Shown: piece after piece, positions 42,507-51,615 of the stretch
How positions within the stretch are numbered: position 1 is the first letter of the stretch
Layout of the letters: every line of letters begins with the position of its first letter
NCBI GenBank assembly: GCA_019638515.1
Contig: JAHBTS010000007.1
Span: 1 to 64,000, forward strand
Direction of reading: 5' to 3'
Length of the DNA: 64,000 bases
Source: Chitinophagales bacterium
Lineage (GTDB): Bacteria > Bacteroidota > Bacteroidia > Chitinophagales > LD1
Notes under the pieces: model-generated
Databases searched by the model: none
What the model saw: only the letters and a program-made list of their open reading frames with translations
Told to the model about the DNA's origin: nothing
Program-made: the position numbers and the translations under genes

Positions 42507-44105
42507 ATGAGTATGCTTTCTACTTCGGTAAACACCAACTCCGACTTGTATAAAAGCAACTACCAAGCCATGCAGCAATTGGTAGAAAAATTAAACGCGC
42601 TAAAGAAAGAAGCCAGCTACCAAGGCAAAGAACGGCATCTTCAAAAAGCAAAAGCTGAGGGTAAATTTTCGGCTCGCGAAAGAATAGAATTGCTGCTTGA
42701 CGAAAATTCTCCATTCTTAGAATTATTGCCCTTTGCCGGAATCAACGGAAAAAATAGCGAAGGAGGCACCACAACCGTAGGCGGCATCGGTCTTATTCAT
42801 AACAGGCTATGCGTAGTACTTGCCAATGTGGGTACCAACAAAGGAGGAGCCGTAAATCTACCCACACTTCATAAAAGTTTGCGATTAGGCGACATAGCAA
42901 TAGAAAACGATTTACCAATGATAAACTTGGTAGAAAGTGCCGGAGCTGATTTAACCGAACAAGCAAAAATATTCAACTATGGCGGTGCCACTTTTCGCGA
43001 TATAAGCAGGCGTTCAAAAGCAGGCATAGCAAGCATTTCAGTAGTCTTTGGCAATAGTACAGCAGGTGGCGCGTATGTGCCGGGCATGAGCGATTATGCC
43101 ATCTTTGTAAAGAAGAATGCCAAAGTTTTTTTGGCAGGACCACCATTAGTAAAAATGGCAACCAACGAAGTGGTGGACGATGAAAGTTTAGGAGGAGCCG
43201 AAATGCATAGCCGTGTTTCGGGAGTGAGCGATTACCTTGCCGAAAACGAATTAGATGCGTTGCAAATTGCACGCTCCATTGTTGCCAATTTACGTCCGCC
43301 ACAAACTCACTTTACTCCGCCACCACATATTGCCGCACCCAAATACAGCAGCGATGAATTGCTTGGAATTGTTTCGGCAGATATAAAAAAACCTTTCGAT
43401 GCCAAAGAAATAATTGCCCGTATTACAGATGGCTCTTCCTTCGATGAATTTAAGGCAGAATGGGGCAATACATTGGTAACCGGTTGGGCAAGCATTCACG
43501 GTTACAAAGTGGGCATTATTGCTAATAATGGCGTACTGTTTTCAGAAAGCGCCAATAAAGGCGCACATTTTATACAGCTATGCAATAAAAACCTTACACC
43601 AATTATTTTTCTACAAAACATTACCGGCTTTATGGTTGGAAAACAATACGAAGAAAGCGCCATCATAAAAAACGGAGCAAAAATGATAAATGCCGTTTCT
43701 AACAGCGAAGTTCCTTCCATCACCATTATTACCGGAGCCTCTTATGGCGCAGGCAACTACGCCATGAATGGACGCGCATACCAACCGAGATTCTTGTTTA
43801 GTTATCCCAACTCAAAAATTGCAGTAATGGGTTCCGAGCAGCTAAGTGGCGTTATGGAAATGATACAAAAACAAGCCGTAGAAAAAATGGGTGGCACTTA
43901 CGATGAAGAGCAAGCAAAACAATTTAGATCGCATTTAATGGGCGAAGTAGAAAAACAATCAAATGCATTTTATGCCAGTGCACAACTGTGGGACGATGGC
44001 GTAATTGACCCGCGCGAAACCCGCAACTATCTTGGATTCTGCCTTGCTGTAGTAAACAATAAGTCTATTACTAGCGAAAATAAATACGGTATTTTTAGAA
44101 TGTAA
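42507..44105 (+). CDS. acyl-CoA carboxylase carboxyltransferase (beta) subunit
   Basis: 532 residues from ATG 42507; the frame is open further upstream, through ATG 42489 to a TTG inside the direct repeat, but family members begin with a short SxVNTNSxxYKxNYxxM region as here. It has both crotonase-like halves: the N-terminal half with GGTTTVGGIGLI, VESAGADL and FGNSTAGGAYVPGMSDY, and the C-terminal half with FLQNITGFMVG, ITGASYGAGNYAM and AVMGSEQLSGVME. Closest in style to methylcrotonyl-/geranyl-CoA carboxylase beta, but substrate specificity (also propionyl-CoA) cannot be fixed. The biotin-carrying subunit gene follows 44 bp downstream. Confidence 0.92.
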   Translation: MSMLSTSVNTNSDLYKSNYQAMQQLVEKLNALKKEASYQGKERHLQKAKAEGKFSARERIELLLDENSPFLELLPFAGINGKNSEGGTTTVGGIGLIHNRLCVVLANVGTNKGGAVNLPTLHKSLRLGDIAIENDLPMINLVESAGADLTEQAKIFNYGGATFRDISRRSKAGIASISVVFGNSTAGGAYVPGMSDYAIFVKKNAKVFLAGPPLVKMATNEVVDDESLGGAEMHSRVSGVSDYLAENELDALQIARSIVANLRPPQTHFTPPPHIAAPKYSSDELLGIVSADIKKPFDAKEIIARITDGSSFDEFKAEWGNTLVTGWASIHGYKVGIIANNGVLFSESANKGAHFIQLCNKNLTPIIFLQNITGFMVGKQYEESAIIKNGAKMINAVSNSEVPSITIITGASYGAGNYAMNGRAYQPRFLFSYPNSKIAVMGSEQLSGVMEMIQKQAVEKMGGTYDEEQAKQFRSHLMGEVEKQSNAFYASAQLWDDGVIDPRETRNYLGFCLAVVNNKSITSENKYGIFRM

Positions 44106-44149
44106 CAACACACTAACAAATACAGTTTCATCAACACACACTTCTATTC

Positions 44150-46120
44150 ATGATAAAAAGCATATTAGTAGCCAACCGTGGCGAAATTGCCTGCCGCATT
44201 TTTAAAACCTGCAAGCAGATGGGCATAAAATCTATTGCTGTATTTAGCGATGCCGATGCCAATGCTCCTTACGTAAAGATGGCTGATACTGCTTACCATA
44301 TTGGCACAAGCGAGGTAAAAACATCTTATCTAAATATTGAAAAAATTATCGAAGCTGCTAAAGCCACCGGAGCAGATGCCATTCATCCCGGCTATGGTTT
44401 TTTGAGTGAGCATGCTGCTTTTGCCAATAGATTACAACAAGAAGGTATTGTATTTATTGGGCCAAACGTTCATGCTATTGAGTGGATGGGTTCAAAAAGT
44501 AAAGCCAAAGAGATAGCCGAAAAAAACATGGTACCAATAGTACCCGGTTACAGAGGCAATAACCAAACTTTAGAAAAATTTTCTTCCGAAGCCGAAGCTA
44601 TCGGTTTTCCGATTTTACTTAAAGCCACAGCAGGCGGTGGCGGCAAAGGTATGCGCATTGTAAACCAACATACTGAACTTGAACACGCCTTTAAAACTGC
44701 CAAATTGGAAGCCCTAAACGCCTTTGGAAACGATGAATTACTCATAGAGAAATACTTCCCTTCTGCGCGCCATATAGAAGTTCAAATAATGGGCGATAAA
44801 CATGGAAATATCATTCATTTATTGGAGCGCGAATGCACCATACAACGCAGATATCAAAAGGTATTGGAAGAAAGCCCCTCTCCCATCCTTACTGCCCACC
44901 AGCGCAGCGCCATGTGCCAAGCTGCGCTGCGGCTGGCAAACGCACTCAATTACGATAATGCCGGAACCGTAGAATTTATTTTTAGCAATAATGAATTCTA
45001 CTTTTTAGAGGTAAATACACGCTTACAAGTGGAGCATCCGGTTACCGAAGCCATTACAGGCTTAGATTTGGTACAACTGCAAATTGAGGTTGCAGAAGGC
45101 AAGCCGCTTACCATTCAGCAAAGCGATGTGGTGGCAAGTGGATATGCTTTGCAATGCCGCCTTTATGCCGAAGACACCGAAAACAACTTCTTGCCCTCAA
45201 CCGGAACGGTAGCATTGTGGAACACACCATCTATCAACGGATTGCGCTTCGATAGCGGCATAAAAACAGGCTCATCTATTTCTATGTTTTACGATCCCAT
45301 GCTTTCTAAAATCATTGCACATGGCACTTCGCGCAACGAAACTATACGCAAAATGGAATATGCTCTGCGCAACACCACTTGCCTTGGCACCACTACTAAC
45401 CACAATTTTCTTTTAGCAGTTTTAACCCACCCCGATTTTATTGAAGGGAATTACGACACTCATTTTATTGCCAACCAAACGCAACTTTGCAATAGCAGTC
45501 TTTCACCCAAACACCTTACTAAAGCGCTGGTTGCAGCCACCTTGTTCCGCTGGTATTGCAATGAGCAGCAACGACAGCATTTACAACATATTCCATCGCT
45601 TTGGAGAAACAACTTTTTTGCACCTGCCCCCATGCAATTTAAAATTGGAAACAGTAGTAACGAAGTACATTACACTTACCAAAATTCACATTTTGAAATC
45701 AATGTAAACGAAAGTCTTATTCAAGCATCGCATTTGCAATTTACCAACAATAAACTATCTGTAATACTAAATGGCATGCTTGAGAATTTCACCATTGCTC
45801 AAGTAGAAGAAAAGATATTTATCAGGCATTATGAGTTTCCACAAGTTACAGTTGAGTTCCTTCCCCGCTTTCCAAAAACACAGAAAAAACAAGAAAAAGG
45901 AAGCTATGCAACACCTATTCCTGCCACGGTTACACAAGTTTTAGTAAGCATTGGAAGCACTGTTTCCAATGGACAAGCATTGGTTATTCTATCTTCTATG
46001 AAAATGGAAAACACCATTATTGCAAACGAAAACGGTACGGTAGAAGAAATTTTTGTAGCAAATGGAGAAAATATAGAAGCAGGAAAATTACTTTTGAAAA
46101 TAACACCAAACAGCAATTAA
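44150..46120 (+). CDS. acyl-CoA carboxylase biotin carboxylase/BCCP (alpha) subunit
   Basis: 656 residues. Biotin carboxylase domain 1-445 with ILVANRGEIACRIF, HPGYGFLSEH, the ATP-grasp glycine loop KATAGGGGKGMRI, and EVNTRLQVEHPVTE. A short linker domain follows, then a C-terminal biotinyl domain with SSMKMEN, where K618 is the biotinylated lysine (SMKM in place of the usual AMKM). It carboxylates biotin with ATP and bicarbonate and works with the beta subunit encoded upstream, probably in leucine or odd-chain/branched acyl-CoA breakdown. It ends 2 nt before the dcd gene. Confidence 0.94.
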   Translation: MIKSILVANRGEIACRIFKTCKQMGIKSIAVFSDADANAPYVKMADTAYHIGTSEVKTSYLNIEKIIEAAKATGADAIHPGYGFLSEHAAFANRLQQEGIVFIGPNVHAIEWMGSKSKAKEIAEKNMVPIVPGYRGNNQTLEKFSSEAEAIGFPILLKATAGGGGKGMRIVNQHTELEHAFKTAKLEALNAFGNDELLIEKYFPSARHIEVQIMGDKHGNIIHLLERECTIQRRYQKVLEESPSPILTAHQRSAMCQAALRLANALNYDNAGTVEFIFSNNEFYFLEVNTRLQVEHPVTEAITGLDLVQLQIEVAEGKPLTIQQSDVVASGYALQCRLYAEDTENNFLPSTGTVALWNTPSINGLRFDSGIKTGSSISMFYDPMLSKIIAHGTSRNETIRKMEYALRNTTCLGTTTNHNFLLAVLTHPDFIEGNYDTHFIANQTQLCNSSLSPKHLTKALVAATLFRWYCNEQQRQHLQHIPSLWRNNFFAPAPMQFKIGNSSNEVHYTYQNSHFEINVNESLIQASHLQFTNNKLSVILNGMLENFTIAQVEEKIFIRHYEFPQVTVEFLPRFPKTQKKQEKGSYATPIPATVTQVLVSIGSTVSNGQALVILSSMKMENTIIANENGTVEEIFVANGENIEAGKLLLKITPNSN

Positions 46121-46122
46121 AT

Positions 46123-46644
46123 ATGATACTCTCCGGAAAAGAAATACAAAACAAATTAGGCTCCGAAATTTTTATTGAGCCATTTAATGAAAAGCAACTG
46201 AACCCCAACAGCTATAACTTGCGCTTGCATAACGAGCTGATGATTTACACGGGCAGCATGCTCGACATGAAACATCCAAACACTTTTGATACGTTTAAAA
46301 TTCCCGAAGAAGGTTATGTATTAGAACCCGGCAGGTTATATTTAGGCAGAACTGTGGAGCATACTAAAACACTCAATTACGTGCCTATGTTAGAAGGTCG
46401 CTCATCTATTGGCAGGCTTGGTTTATTTGTACATGTAACTGCAGGTTTTGGCGATGTTGGATTTTCGGGTTATTGGACTTTGGAAATGTTTTGCGTCCAT
46501 CCCATTTGCATTTATCCCAATGTAGAAATTTGCCAATTGTATTACCACACCATAAAAGGAGAATACGAAAGCTACACTAGCGGTAAATATCAAAACAACC
46601 AAGGTATTCAACCCAGTTTGCTGTATAAAGATTTTGAAATATAG
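46123..46644 (+). CDS. dcd: dCTP deaminase
   Basis: 173 residues. The start MILSGKEI and PNSYNLRLHNEL fit the Dcd/dUTPase trimer family. The active-site segment EGRSSIGRLGLFVHVTAGFGD carries the conserved Arg, Ser and the catalytic Glu region; GFSGYWTLE and the C-terminal YQNNQGIQPS closing arm are also present. It makes dUTP from dCTP for thymidylate synthesis. It sits 2 nt after the carboxylase alpha gene and is presumably cotranscribed, although the pathways are unrelated. It converges with the NarL-type regulator gene with only 3 bp between. Confidence 0.92.
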   Translation: MILSGKEIQNKLGSEIFIEPFNEKQLNPNSYNLRLHNELMIYTGSMLDMKHPNTFDTFKIPEEGYVLEPGRLYLGRTVEHTKTLNYVPMLEGRSSIGRLGLFVHVTAGFGDVGFSGYWTLEMFCVHPICIYPNVEICQLYYHTIKGEYESYTSGKYQNNQGIQPSLLYKDFEI

Positions 46645-46647
46645 CCT

Positions 46648-47298
46648 TTAGAGCAATCGGTTAGATTGTGCTTTATTGATAGCTTCTACCTTATTGTTTA
46701 CTTGAAGCTTTCTGTAAATTTTTTCGATATGCTTACGCACGGTCCCTAAGCTAATAAATAACGCTTTGCTTATTTGCTCATAAGTGGCTCCCTTTACTAA
46801 ATGCTCTAAAATTTCTTTTTCGCGCGGAGTAATACCAAAGTCTTCGCCTTCAATTTCAGTACTTTTTACTGGCTCACTTTGGCGAACAAATTGAAGCACC
46901 TTTAATGCTATTCCGGGTGTCATAGGCACGCCTCCGTTTACAGCTTCCACAATAGCTTTGTGTAAAAAGTTAGGGCTTTTATCCTTCACCAAATAACCAC
47001 AAGCACCTGCAAGTATGGCATTAAACACATTCTCATCGTCATCGTGTACGGTACTCATCACAATTTTAATATGCTTCCATTTGCTGCTCACAATTCTGGC
47101 GGCCTCTATCCCATCCATTTCAGGCATATTTATATCTAGCAGCAAAACATCTACCGCATCATTTTCTTCTAATTTTTGTATTACTTCTTTCCCATTCTTT
47201 ACACACCACACTACTTTTACGCCTTCACTCAAATGTAAAATATCTGTAATTATTTCTGCAGTAAGTTGTACGTCTTCTGCAATCGCTACTTTAATCAT
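46648..47298 (-). CDS. NarL/LuxR-family response regulator
   Basis: 216 residues from ATG 47298; the frame is open to a TTG at 47310, but the family starts at MIKVAIAED. Receiver domain with D8/D9-type acid residues (AEDV), phospho-acceptor D55 in LLLDINMPEMDG and K in YLVKDKS. The C-terminal LuxR HTH (ITPREKEILEHLVKGATYEQISKAL, LGTVRKHIEKIYRKL) spans about 148-210. No histidine kinase is adjacent. It is divergent from a lone receiver gene, and a dyad lies between them. Confidence 0.92.
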   Translation of the reverse strand: MIKVAIAEDVQLTAEIITDILHLSEGVKVVWCVKNGKEVIQKLEENDAVDVLLLDINMPEMDGIEAARIVSSKWKHIKIVMSTVHDDDENVFNAILAGACGYLVKDKSPNFLHKAIVEAVNGGVPMTPGIALKVLQFVRQSEPVKSTEIEGEDFGITPREKEILEHLVKGATYEQISKALFISLGTVRKHIEKIYRKLQVNNKVEAINKAQSNRLL

Positions 47299-47335
47299 AT
47301 TATTCAACAAAGCTAATCATATTAAGATGTAAAAA

Positions 47336-47355
47336 AATACGCAAGATTCCGTATT
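47336..47355. promoter_or_regulatory. dyad between divergent regulator genes
   Basis: AATACG-CAAGATTC-CGTATT, a 6-bp inverted repeat with an 8-nt spacer, 20 bp in total. It lies 38 nt upstream of the NarL-type regulator start, similar in size and place to the palindrome before the island's LuxR-type gene (also containing TTCCGT). Candidate operator. Confidence 0.35.
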
Positions 47356-47401
47356 GCGGCAAATGTAGGTAAAGGTAGCTTTGCAAGCATCACAAACGGA
47401 C

Positions 47402-47869
47402 ATGCCAAACACTAAACAGCATCAATTCAATAGTATTTTCAACTTCCCTTCATATAGTGAAATTTGCTTCTTAGACGATGAACCCAGCTACAACTATCTA
47501 AATACGATGGTTGTAAAGTTCAACTTTCCTGAGTTGCAAACACACGCTTTCCAAAAAGTAGATTTGGCATTTCAACACATTGTTTCCTCTCCGGAAAAAA
47601 ATCGGTTGTTATTTTTAGATAAGCATATTGGTCCCAAAATCGGTTTCGATTTACTCGATAAATTGAATCATTTAAATATTACCAATACCACAGTGGTAAT
47701 GCTTACCACTTGCGAGGCCGAAGAATCTATTGCAGAAGCATTTTCTTATAGCATGGTAAAAGCATATATTATTAAGCCTCTTTCTATTGAACTTATTGAG
47801 TGGCTTACGGGTACACAGATTATACCCGAAAACAAAAACCTATCGCAATTAATAAAGTTTAGGGCTTAG
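47402..47869 (+). CDS. lone response-regulator receiver domain
   Basis: 155 residues from ATG 47402; a TTG seven codons upstream is less likely. It is only a receiver fold: acid pair D25/D26 in CFLDDEPSYN, phospho-acceptor D73 in LLFLDKHIG, T102 in VVMLTT and K125 in YIIKPLS. The segment around D73 is unusual but all key residues remain. With no output domain it may act as a phosphate sink or by protein contact, perhaps with the divergently encoded NarL-type regulator. Its 3' end overlaps the convergent DUF2461 gene by 4 bp. Confidence 0.82.
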   Translation: MPNTKQHQFNSIFNFPSYSEICFLDDEPSYNYLNTMVVKFNFPELQTHAFQKVDLAFQHIVSSPEKNRLLFLDKHIGPKIGFDLLDKLNHLNITNTTVVMLTTCEAEESIAEAFSYSMVKAYIIKPLSIELIEWLTGTQIIPENKNLSQLIKFRA

Positions 47870-48537
47870 CCTTCTATGGCTGTTAGTAAAAACTTATTGA
47901 ATTTCATTGCCGGCTTAAAATACTGTGTGTACAACAGTTCGTCTATATTACTGCCTAGTAAATCTGCTGGTTGTATATTTGCCATGTAGTAAAAACTCTT
48001 ATTGGCAATAAGTGGCTGCTCCTTTGCAAATTCTTTATAGTCGCTTTCCAGTACTTTATTTTTATCTCCTAAAATTTGGGGATATACCTTTTTAAAAGAT
48101 TTTTCATTGATAATTTTTGAGAACACTTCAGGATTGTAATAAATCTCTTGGCGAACTTTAGCAAGCTGTTCTTTTCCAATCATATACAAGCCGCCTCCGG
48201 CAAGCAATTCATTGTTTCCCAAATGAACATAAAAACCCGGATAGTCCCAATCTTTAGTTCCTGTGCGCGAGAAAACCGCAGCCACGTTAGTTTTATACGG
48301 TGCTTTATCTTTTGAAAAACGGATATCTCTGTTTATTCTAAAAATAGCCTTTGAGGCATTTGAATTTATATCGGGCAAATCTTTTTGCAATCGAAGAATT
48401 AACTGCTCTACCAATTTCTTAAACGGCTGCTTTACTTCTGCCTCATAAAAACTTCTATTGGCATCGAACCATTCTTTGTTATTATTTTCTTCTAACAACC
48501 TAAAGAACTCCAAAAACTTTTTATTAAAGAACTGCAT
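47866..48537 (-). CDS. DUF2461 (TIGR02453) family protein
   Basis: 223 residues, typical family length. Recognisable features are FLRLLEENN-like NNNKEWFDANRSFYE near the N-terminus, AIFRINRDIRFSKDKAPYKTN at about 63-83 and GFYVHLGNNELLAGGGLY at about 100-118. The biochemical function of the family is not known. It overlaps the convergent receiver gene by 4 bp. Confidence 0.88.
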   Translation of the reverse strand: MQFFNKKFLEFFRLLEENNNKEWFDANRSFYEAEVKQPFKKLVEQLILRLQKDLPDINSNASKAIFRINRDIRFSKDKAPYKTNVAAVFSRTGTKDWDYPGFYVHLGNNELLAGGGLYMIGKEQLAKVRQEIYYNPEVFSKIINEKSFKKVYPQILGDKNKVLESDYKEFAKEQPLIANKSFYYMANIQPADLLGSNIDELLYTQYFKPAMKFNKFLLTAIEG

Positions 48538-48650
48538 TAATTTATATTATATGTTACTCTACAAACCTGCACAAAAATTCTAACTAAAAGCAGTGTAGCT
48601 GGGAATTCTTTTACATGCAATTCTCTATTGCCTTCACGGTATTAAGCTAC

Positions 48651-49802
48651 CTAGGCTACCGTATCTTTAAATGGATTTCTAAACACAAAATCCTTTGGCT
48701 TTATGGCTGCTGCCAATGGCTTTATTATGATGTTGTTTACTATAAAGTTGCGATGTTTCAGTATGCCGTTTACCGTTACGGGAACAGCGCCAACGGTGCT
48801 TTTTATTTCCGATGCAGTTCGGCCAAAGTGCAGTCTGGCAAACTGCTGCTCTATGCCGCATTCAACCATATCGTAAAGCATTCTCTGATAAGTGTGGTGC
48901 TTTTTGTTTACTTCATAATCTAAGCCAATATAGTGGACTTCACCCGATTTTTGATTGCAATAAAGTGAGTTAAACCCAACCAATTTATCATTCAAGAAGT
49001 AACCAAATACCATATAGCGTTCACCAAACAACTGCTTTTGCCCGGTAAAGAAACCGGGCTGCAATTCAAATAAGTTGAAGGTAGATTTTGCAATGGTATT
49101 TTTATACAGGCGATAAATATCGGGCTCAAAGTTTTTTACTTCCTGCTCCGAAAGATTTTTCCTAACCAAACTACCACTAAGAGCCATACACTTTTTGGCA
49201 CGAACGCGGTATTTAGAAGATATGCTATTCAAATAATCATCTATGCTTTTCCATTCCGGTCGGAGTTGCATTTTCATATCAGGCTCTTCGTAGATTGGAT
49301 GAAAACCCTCTGCCTCAAACTTTTGCCGCAAAACACTATCGGTCTCAAAAATATCGGTCATTAAAAATGCACCTATTTGCGTTTCACCTTTAAAGATATG
49401 CTGCACCACTTGCAAATACATATCTGCCATGTCTGTTTCGCTTATACCTGTTTTGCAATAAAATCCTTTTTCTCCGGTCATGAGCAGATTGGCTCCCACC
49501 AGCATTTCAACTTTAATAAGCGGCAGCACCCAATCTTTTATTCTATTTACGATACTGCTTTCTGCATGGTAATTACTTAACTGAGTGCCACTAAACTGCA
49601 CCACCTGGAAATATGCCACTCCCATCAACGCTTCATTTTGCCGTACCAACACATACTTAAATCGCATATTGCCCTGTTGGTTTTCCTCTAAATGCTTTAA
49701 ATAGCTGAATTGAAACATGAGGTTGTTAGCCGGCACCATTCGCTGCCATTGCTCAAACGGAACTTCGGCAACACTATTAAATGTTTCAAAATTATATGGC
49801 AT
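48651..49802 (-). CDS. FemAB/GNAT-like acyltransferase
   Basis: 383 residues from ATG 49802 (MPYNFETFNSV); the frame continues to 49844 but without clear coding character. It has the double-GNAT pattern of BioF2/FemAB-like proteins: FKYVLVRQNEALMGVAYFQVV in the first half. In the second half are SSKYRVRAKKCMAL, VFGYFLNDKLVGFNSLY, HTYQRMLYDMVECGIEQQFARLHFG and KSTVGAVPV. The substrate is unknown; relatives act on peptidoglycan bridges or lipid-linked amino acids. Transcribed away from the XRE regulator gene. Confidence 0.72.
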   Translation of the reverse strand: MPYNFETFNSVAEVPFEQWQRMVPANNLMFQFSYLKHLEENQQGNMRFKYVLVRQNEALMGVAYFQVVQFSGTQLSNYHAESSIVNRIKDWVLPLIKVEMLVGANLLMTGEKGFYCKTGISETDMADMYLQVVQHIFKGETQIGAFLMTDIFETDSVLRQKFEAEGFHPIYEEPDMKMQLRPEWKSIDDYLNSISSKYRVRAKKCMALSGSLVRKNLSEQEVKNFEPDIYRLYKNTIAKSTFNLFELQPGFFTGQKQLFGERYMVFGYFLNDKLVGFNSLYCNQKSGEVHYIGLDYEVNKKHHTYQRMLYDMVECGIEQQFARLHFGRTASEIKSTVGAVPVTVNGILKHRNFIVNNIIIKPLAAAIKPKDFVFRNPFKDTVA

Positions 49803-50054
49803 TAAAAGCGAATCGGCTTGGCAGAGTGGAAAACAAAATATCATTGCAAATAAAGCACAAGACGAAATATACCGCTATATATTTTTTATACTGCAAAATA
49901 CTTTCACAAAGAAGCGTCCTCTGTTAAATTTAAACTTACCTTCAAGTAGTGTCCTTAAAAAATAAAAAAGCAAAATTGAACTTGCGAAAATTCGCCAAAA
50001 AAAGAATTTCGCTTTATTTGCACTCACGAAAACCCCGTTGGCTTAAAGGCATTT

Positions 50055-51584
50055 ATGGAGAACGCAACGAAAGAAAATATTAATTTAATCTTTGGCTTAA
50101 AGGTGAAAGAATTGCGCACCGCACGCAATTATTCACTACAAGAATTAAGCGAAAAGAGCAGCATTTCGGTTTCTTACCTCAACGAAATCGAAAAGGGAAA
50201 AAAATACCCCAAAACCGAAAAAATTTCGGATCTGGCAAAAGCCTTAGATGTACCTTACGACCAGTTGGTTTCTCTAAAACTGGGCAAAACACTTTCTCCC
50301 GTTGGGCAAATTTTAAACTTAGATATACTAAACGAACTGCCATTTGAAACATTTGGCATAGACCGTAATTTGCTTACCGGAATTATAGCCAATGCTCCGC
50401 TTAAAATTGCAGCACTAGTAAATACCCTGTATGAAATTGCCCGCAATTACAACTTAAAGCAAGAGCACTTTTACTTTGCCGCTCTTCGCTCCTACCAAGA
50501 GCTAAACGATAATTACTTTGAAGAAATAGAACAAGCCGCAGAGCGATTTAAAACAGAATTTAGTTTCCATTGCGAGCCTCCGGTTTCTACCACTTTATAT
50601 GTACAAACTTTACAAGAAAAATTTAACTATAAGATTGCAGCCACTAATTTTGAAGGCTACGAGCCATTAAAAAAACTTCGCAGCATCTTTATTAAAGATA
50701 TTTCTAAAAGTAAAGAGGAAACCAAAAACCACTTGCTCTTTTACAACGAAAAACTTACCGTGCAGCAACGCACTTTTCTTTTTGGGCGCGAACTCGGCTT
50801 TAGCTATTTGAATTTAGAAAAAAGACCTTACACCACTTCTTGGTTAAAAGTGGAAAGTTTCGACCATGTGCTCAACAGCTTTAAGGCTTCTTATTTTGCA
50901 CAATGCCTGCACATTAACGCTACTCAACTGAAAAACGATTTAGAAGATATTTTTAGCCAAACTCAGTGGAACGAAAGTTTCATTCTCAACTTGTTAGAAA
51001 AATACCAGGCTTCGCCCGAAATGCTTTTTCAGCGAATGACTAATTTACTTCCAAAATACTTTGGTATAAACGAACTCTTTTTCATTCGTTTTAGCAGTAA
51101 AAAACCAGAAAAGCACCTAAAAGAAATTTCTAAAGAACTACACCTCAGCCGCCATAAAGAAAACTTTGAAGCAAGACAGGCAGAGCAACATTTTCAACGT
51201 TGGATAACCACTTCGCTGCTAAACTTATTGAAAGAAAAAAACGAACCCACCGATACTCCCGAAACAAACGATAAAGTAAACTCTGAAGTATTGGCACTTA
51301 TTACCACCCATCCAAATGGGAATGAATATTTTGTGGTTTCAGTTTTGCGTGCTATGCCGGAACTAAACAACAATACCAACAGCGTAACTATTGGATTTCA
51401 ACTTACAGAAAGCTTAAAGAAAAAGATTCAATTCTTAAATGATAGCACGCTGATTAACAATGGTTTACAACTAGGAAATTACAGCAACAACACAGAGGAA
51501 TTGCAACTAATTGAAGAGCATAAAAAAATAACAGAAGCGTTTAACGCCTTTGTAGAACAGCAACAAACCACCACCAACGGATAA
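50055..51584 (+). CDS. XRE-family regulator of the ScfR/RamB type
   Basis: 509 residues. N-terminal HTH_3 domain at about 15-71 (VKELRTARNYSLQELSEKS, SVSYLNEIEKGKKYP). A middle region at about 170-300 corresponds to the ImmA/IrrE-like (DUF955) part, but the zinc motif HExxH is absent (GRELGF at its place), so it is not a peptidase. The C-terminal part (about 300-470) resembles DUF2083. This layout is known from regulators of short-chain acyl-CoA metabolism, which fits the acyl-CoA carboxylase genes 6-8 kb away; that link is inference. The gene ends just before a bidirectional terminator. Confidence 0.82.
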   Translation: MENATKENINLIFGLKVKELRTARNYSLQELSEKSSISVSYLNEIEKGKKYPKTEKISDLAKALDVPYDQLVSLKLGKTLSPVGQILNLDILNELPFETFGIDRNLLTGIIANAPLKIAALVNTLYEIARNYNLKQEHFYFAALRSYQELNDNYFEEIEQAAERFKTEFSFHCEPPVSTTLYVQTLQEKFNYKIAATNFEGYEPLKKLRSIFIKDISKSKEETKNHLLFYNEKLTVQQRTFLFGRELGFSYLNLEKRPYTTSWLKVESFDHVLNSFKASYFAQCLHINATQLKNDLEDIFSQTQWNESFILNLLEKYQASPEMLFQRMTNLLPKYFGINELFFIRFSSKKPEKHLKEISKELHLSRHKENFEARQAEQHFQRWITTSLLNLLKEKNEPTDTPETNDKVNSEVLALITTHPNGNEYFVVSVLRAMPELNNNTNSVTIGFQLTESLKKKIQFLNDSTLINNGLQLGNYSNNTEELQLIEEHKKITEAFNAFVEQQQTTTNG

Positions 51585-51588
51585 GCAT

Positions 51589-51615
51589 AATAAAGCCTTA
51601 AAACAAGGCTTTATT
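51589..51615. terminator. bidirectional intrinsic terminator
   Basis: Perfect 11-bp stem AATAAAGCCTT / AAGGCTTTATT with a 5-nt loop between two convergent genes. The right arm contains the stop codon of the minus-strand lipoprotein gene (51611-51613). Confidence 0.85.
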
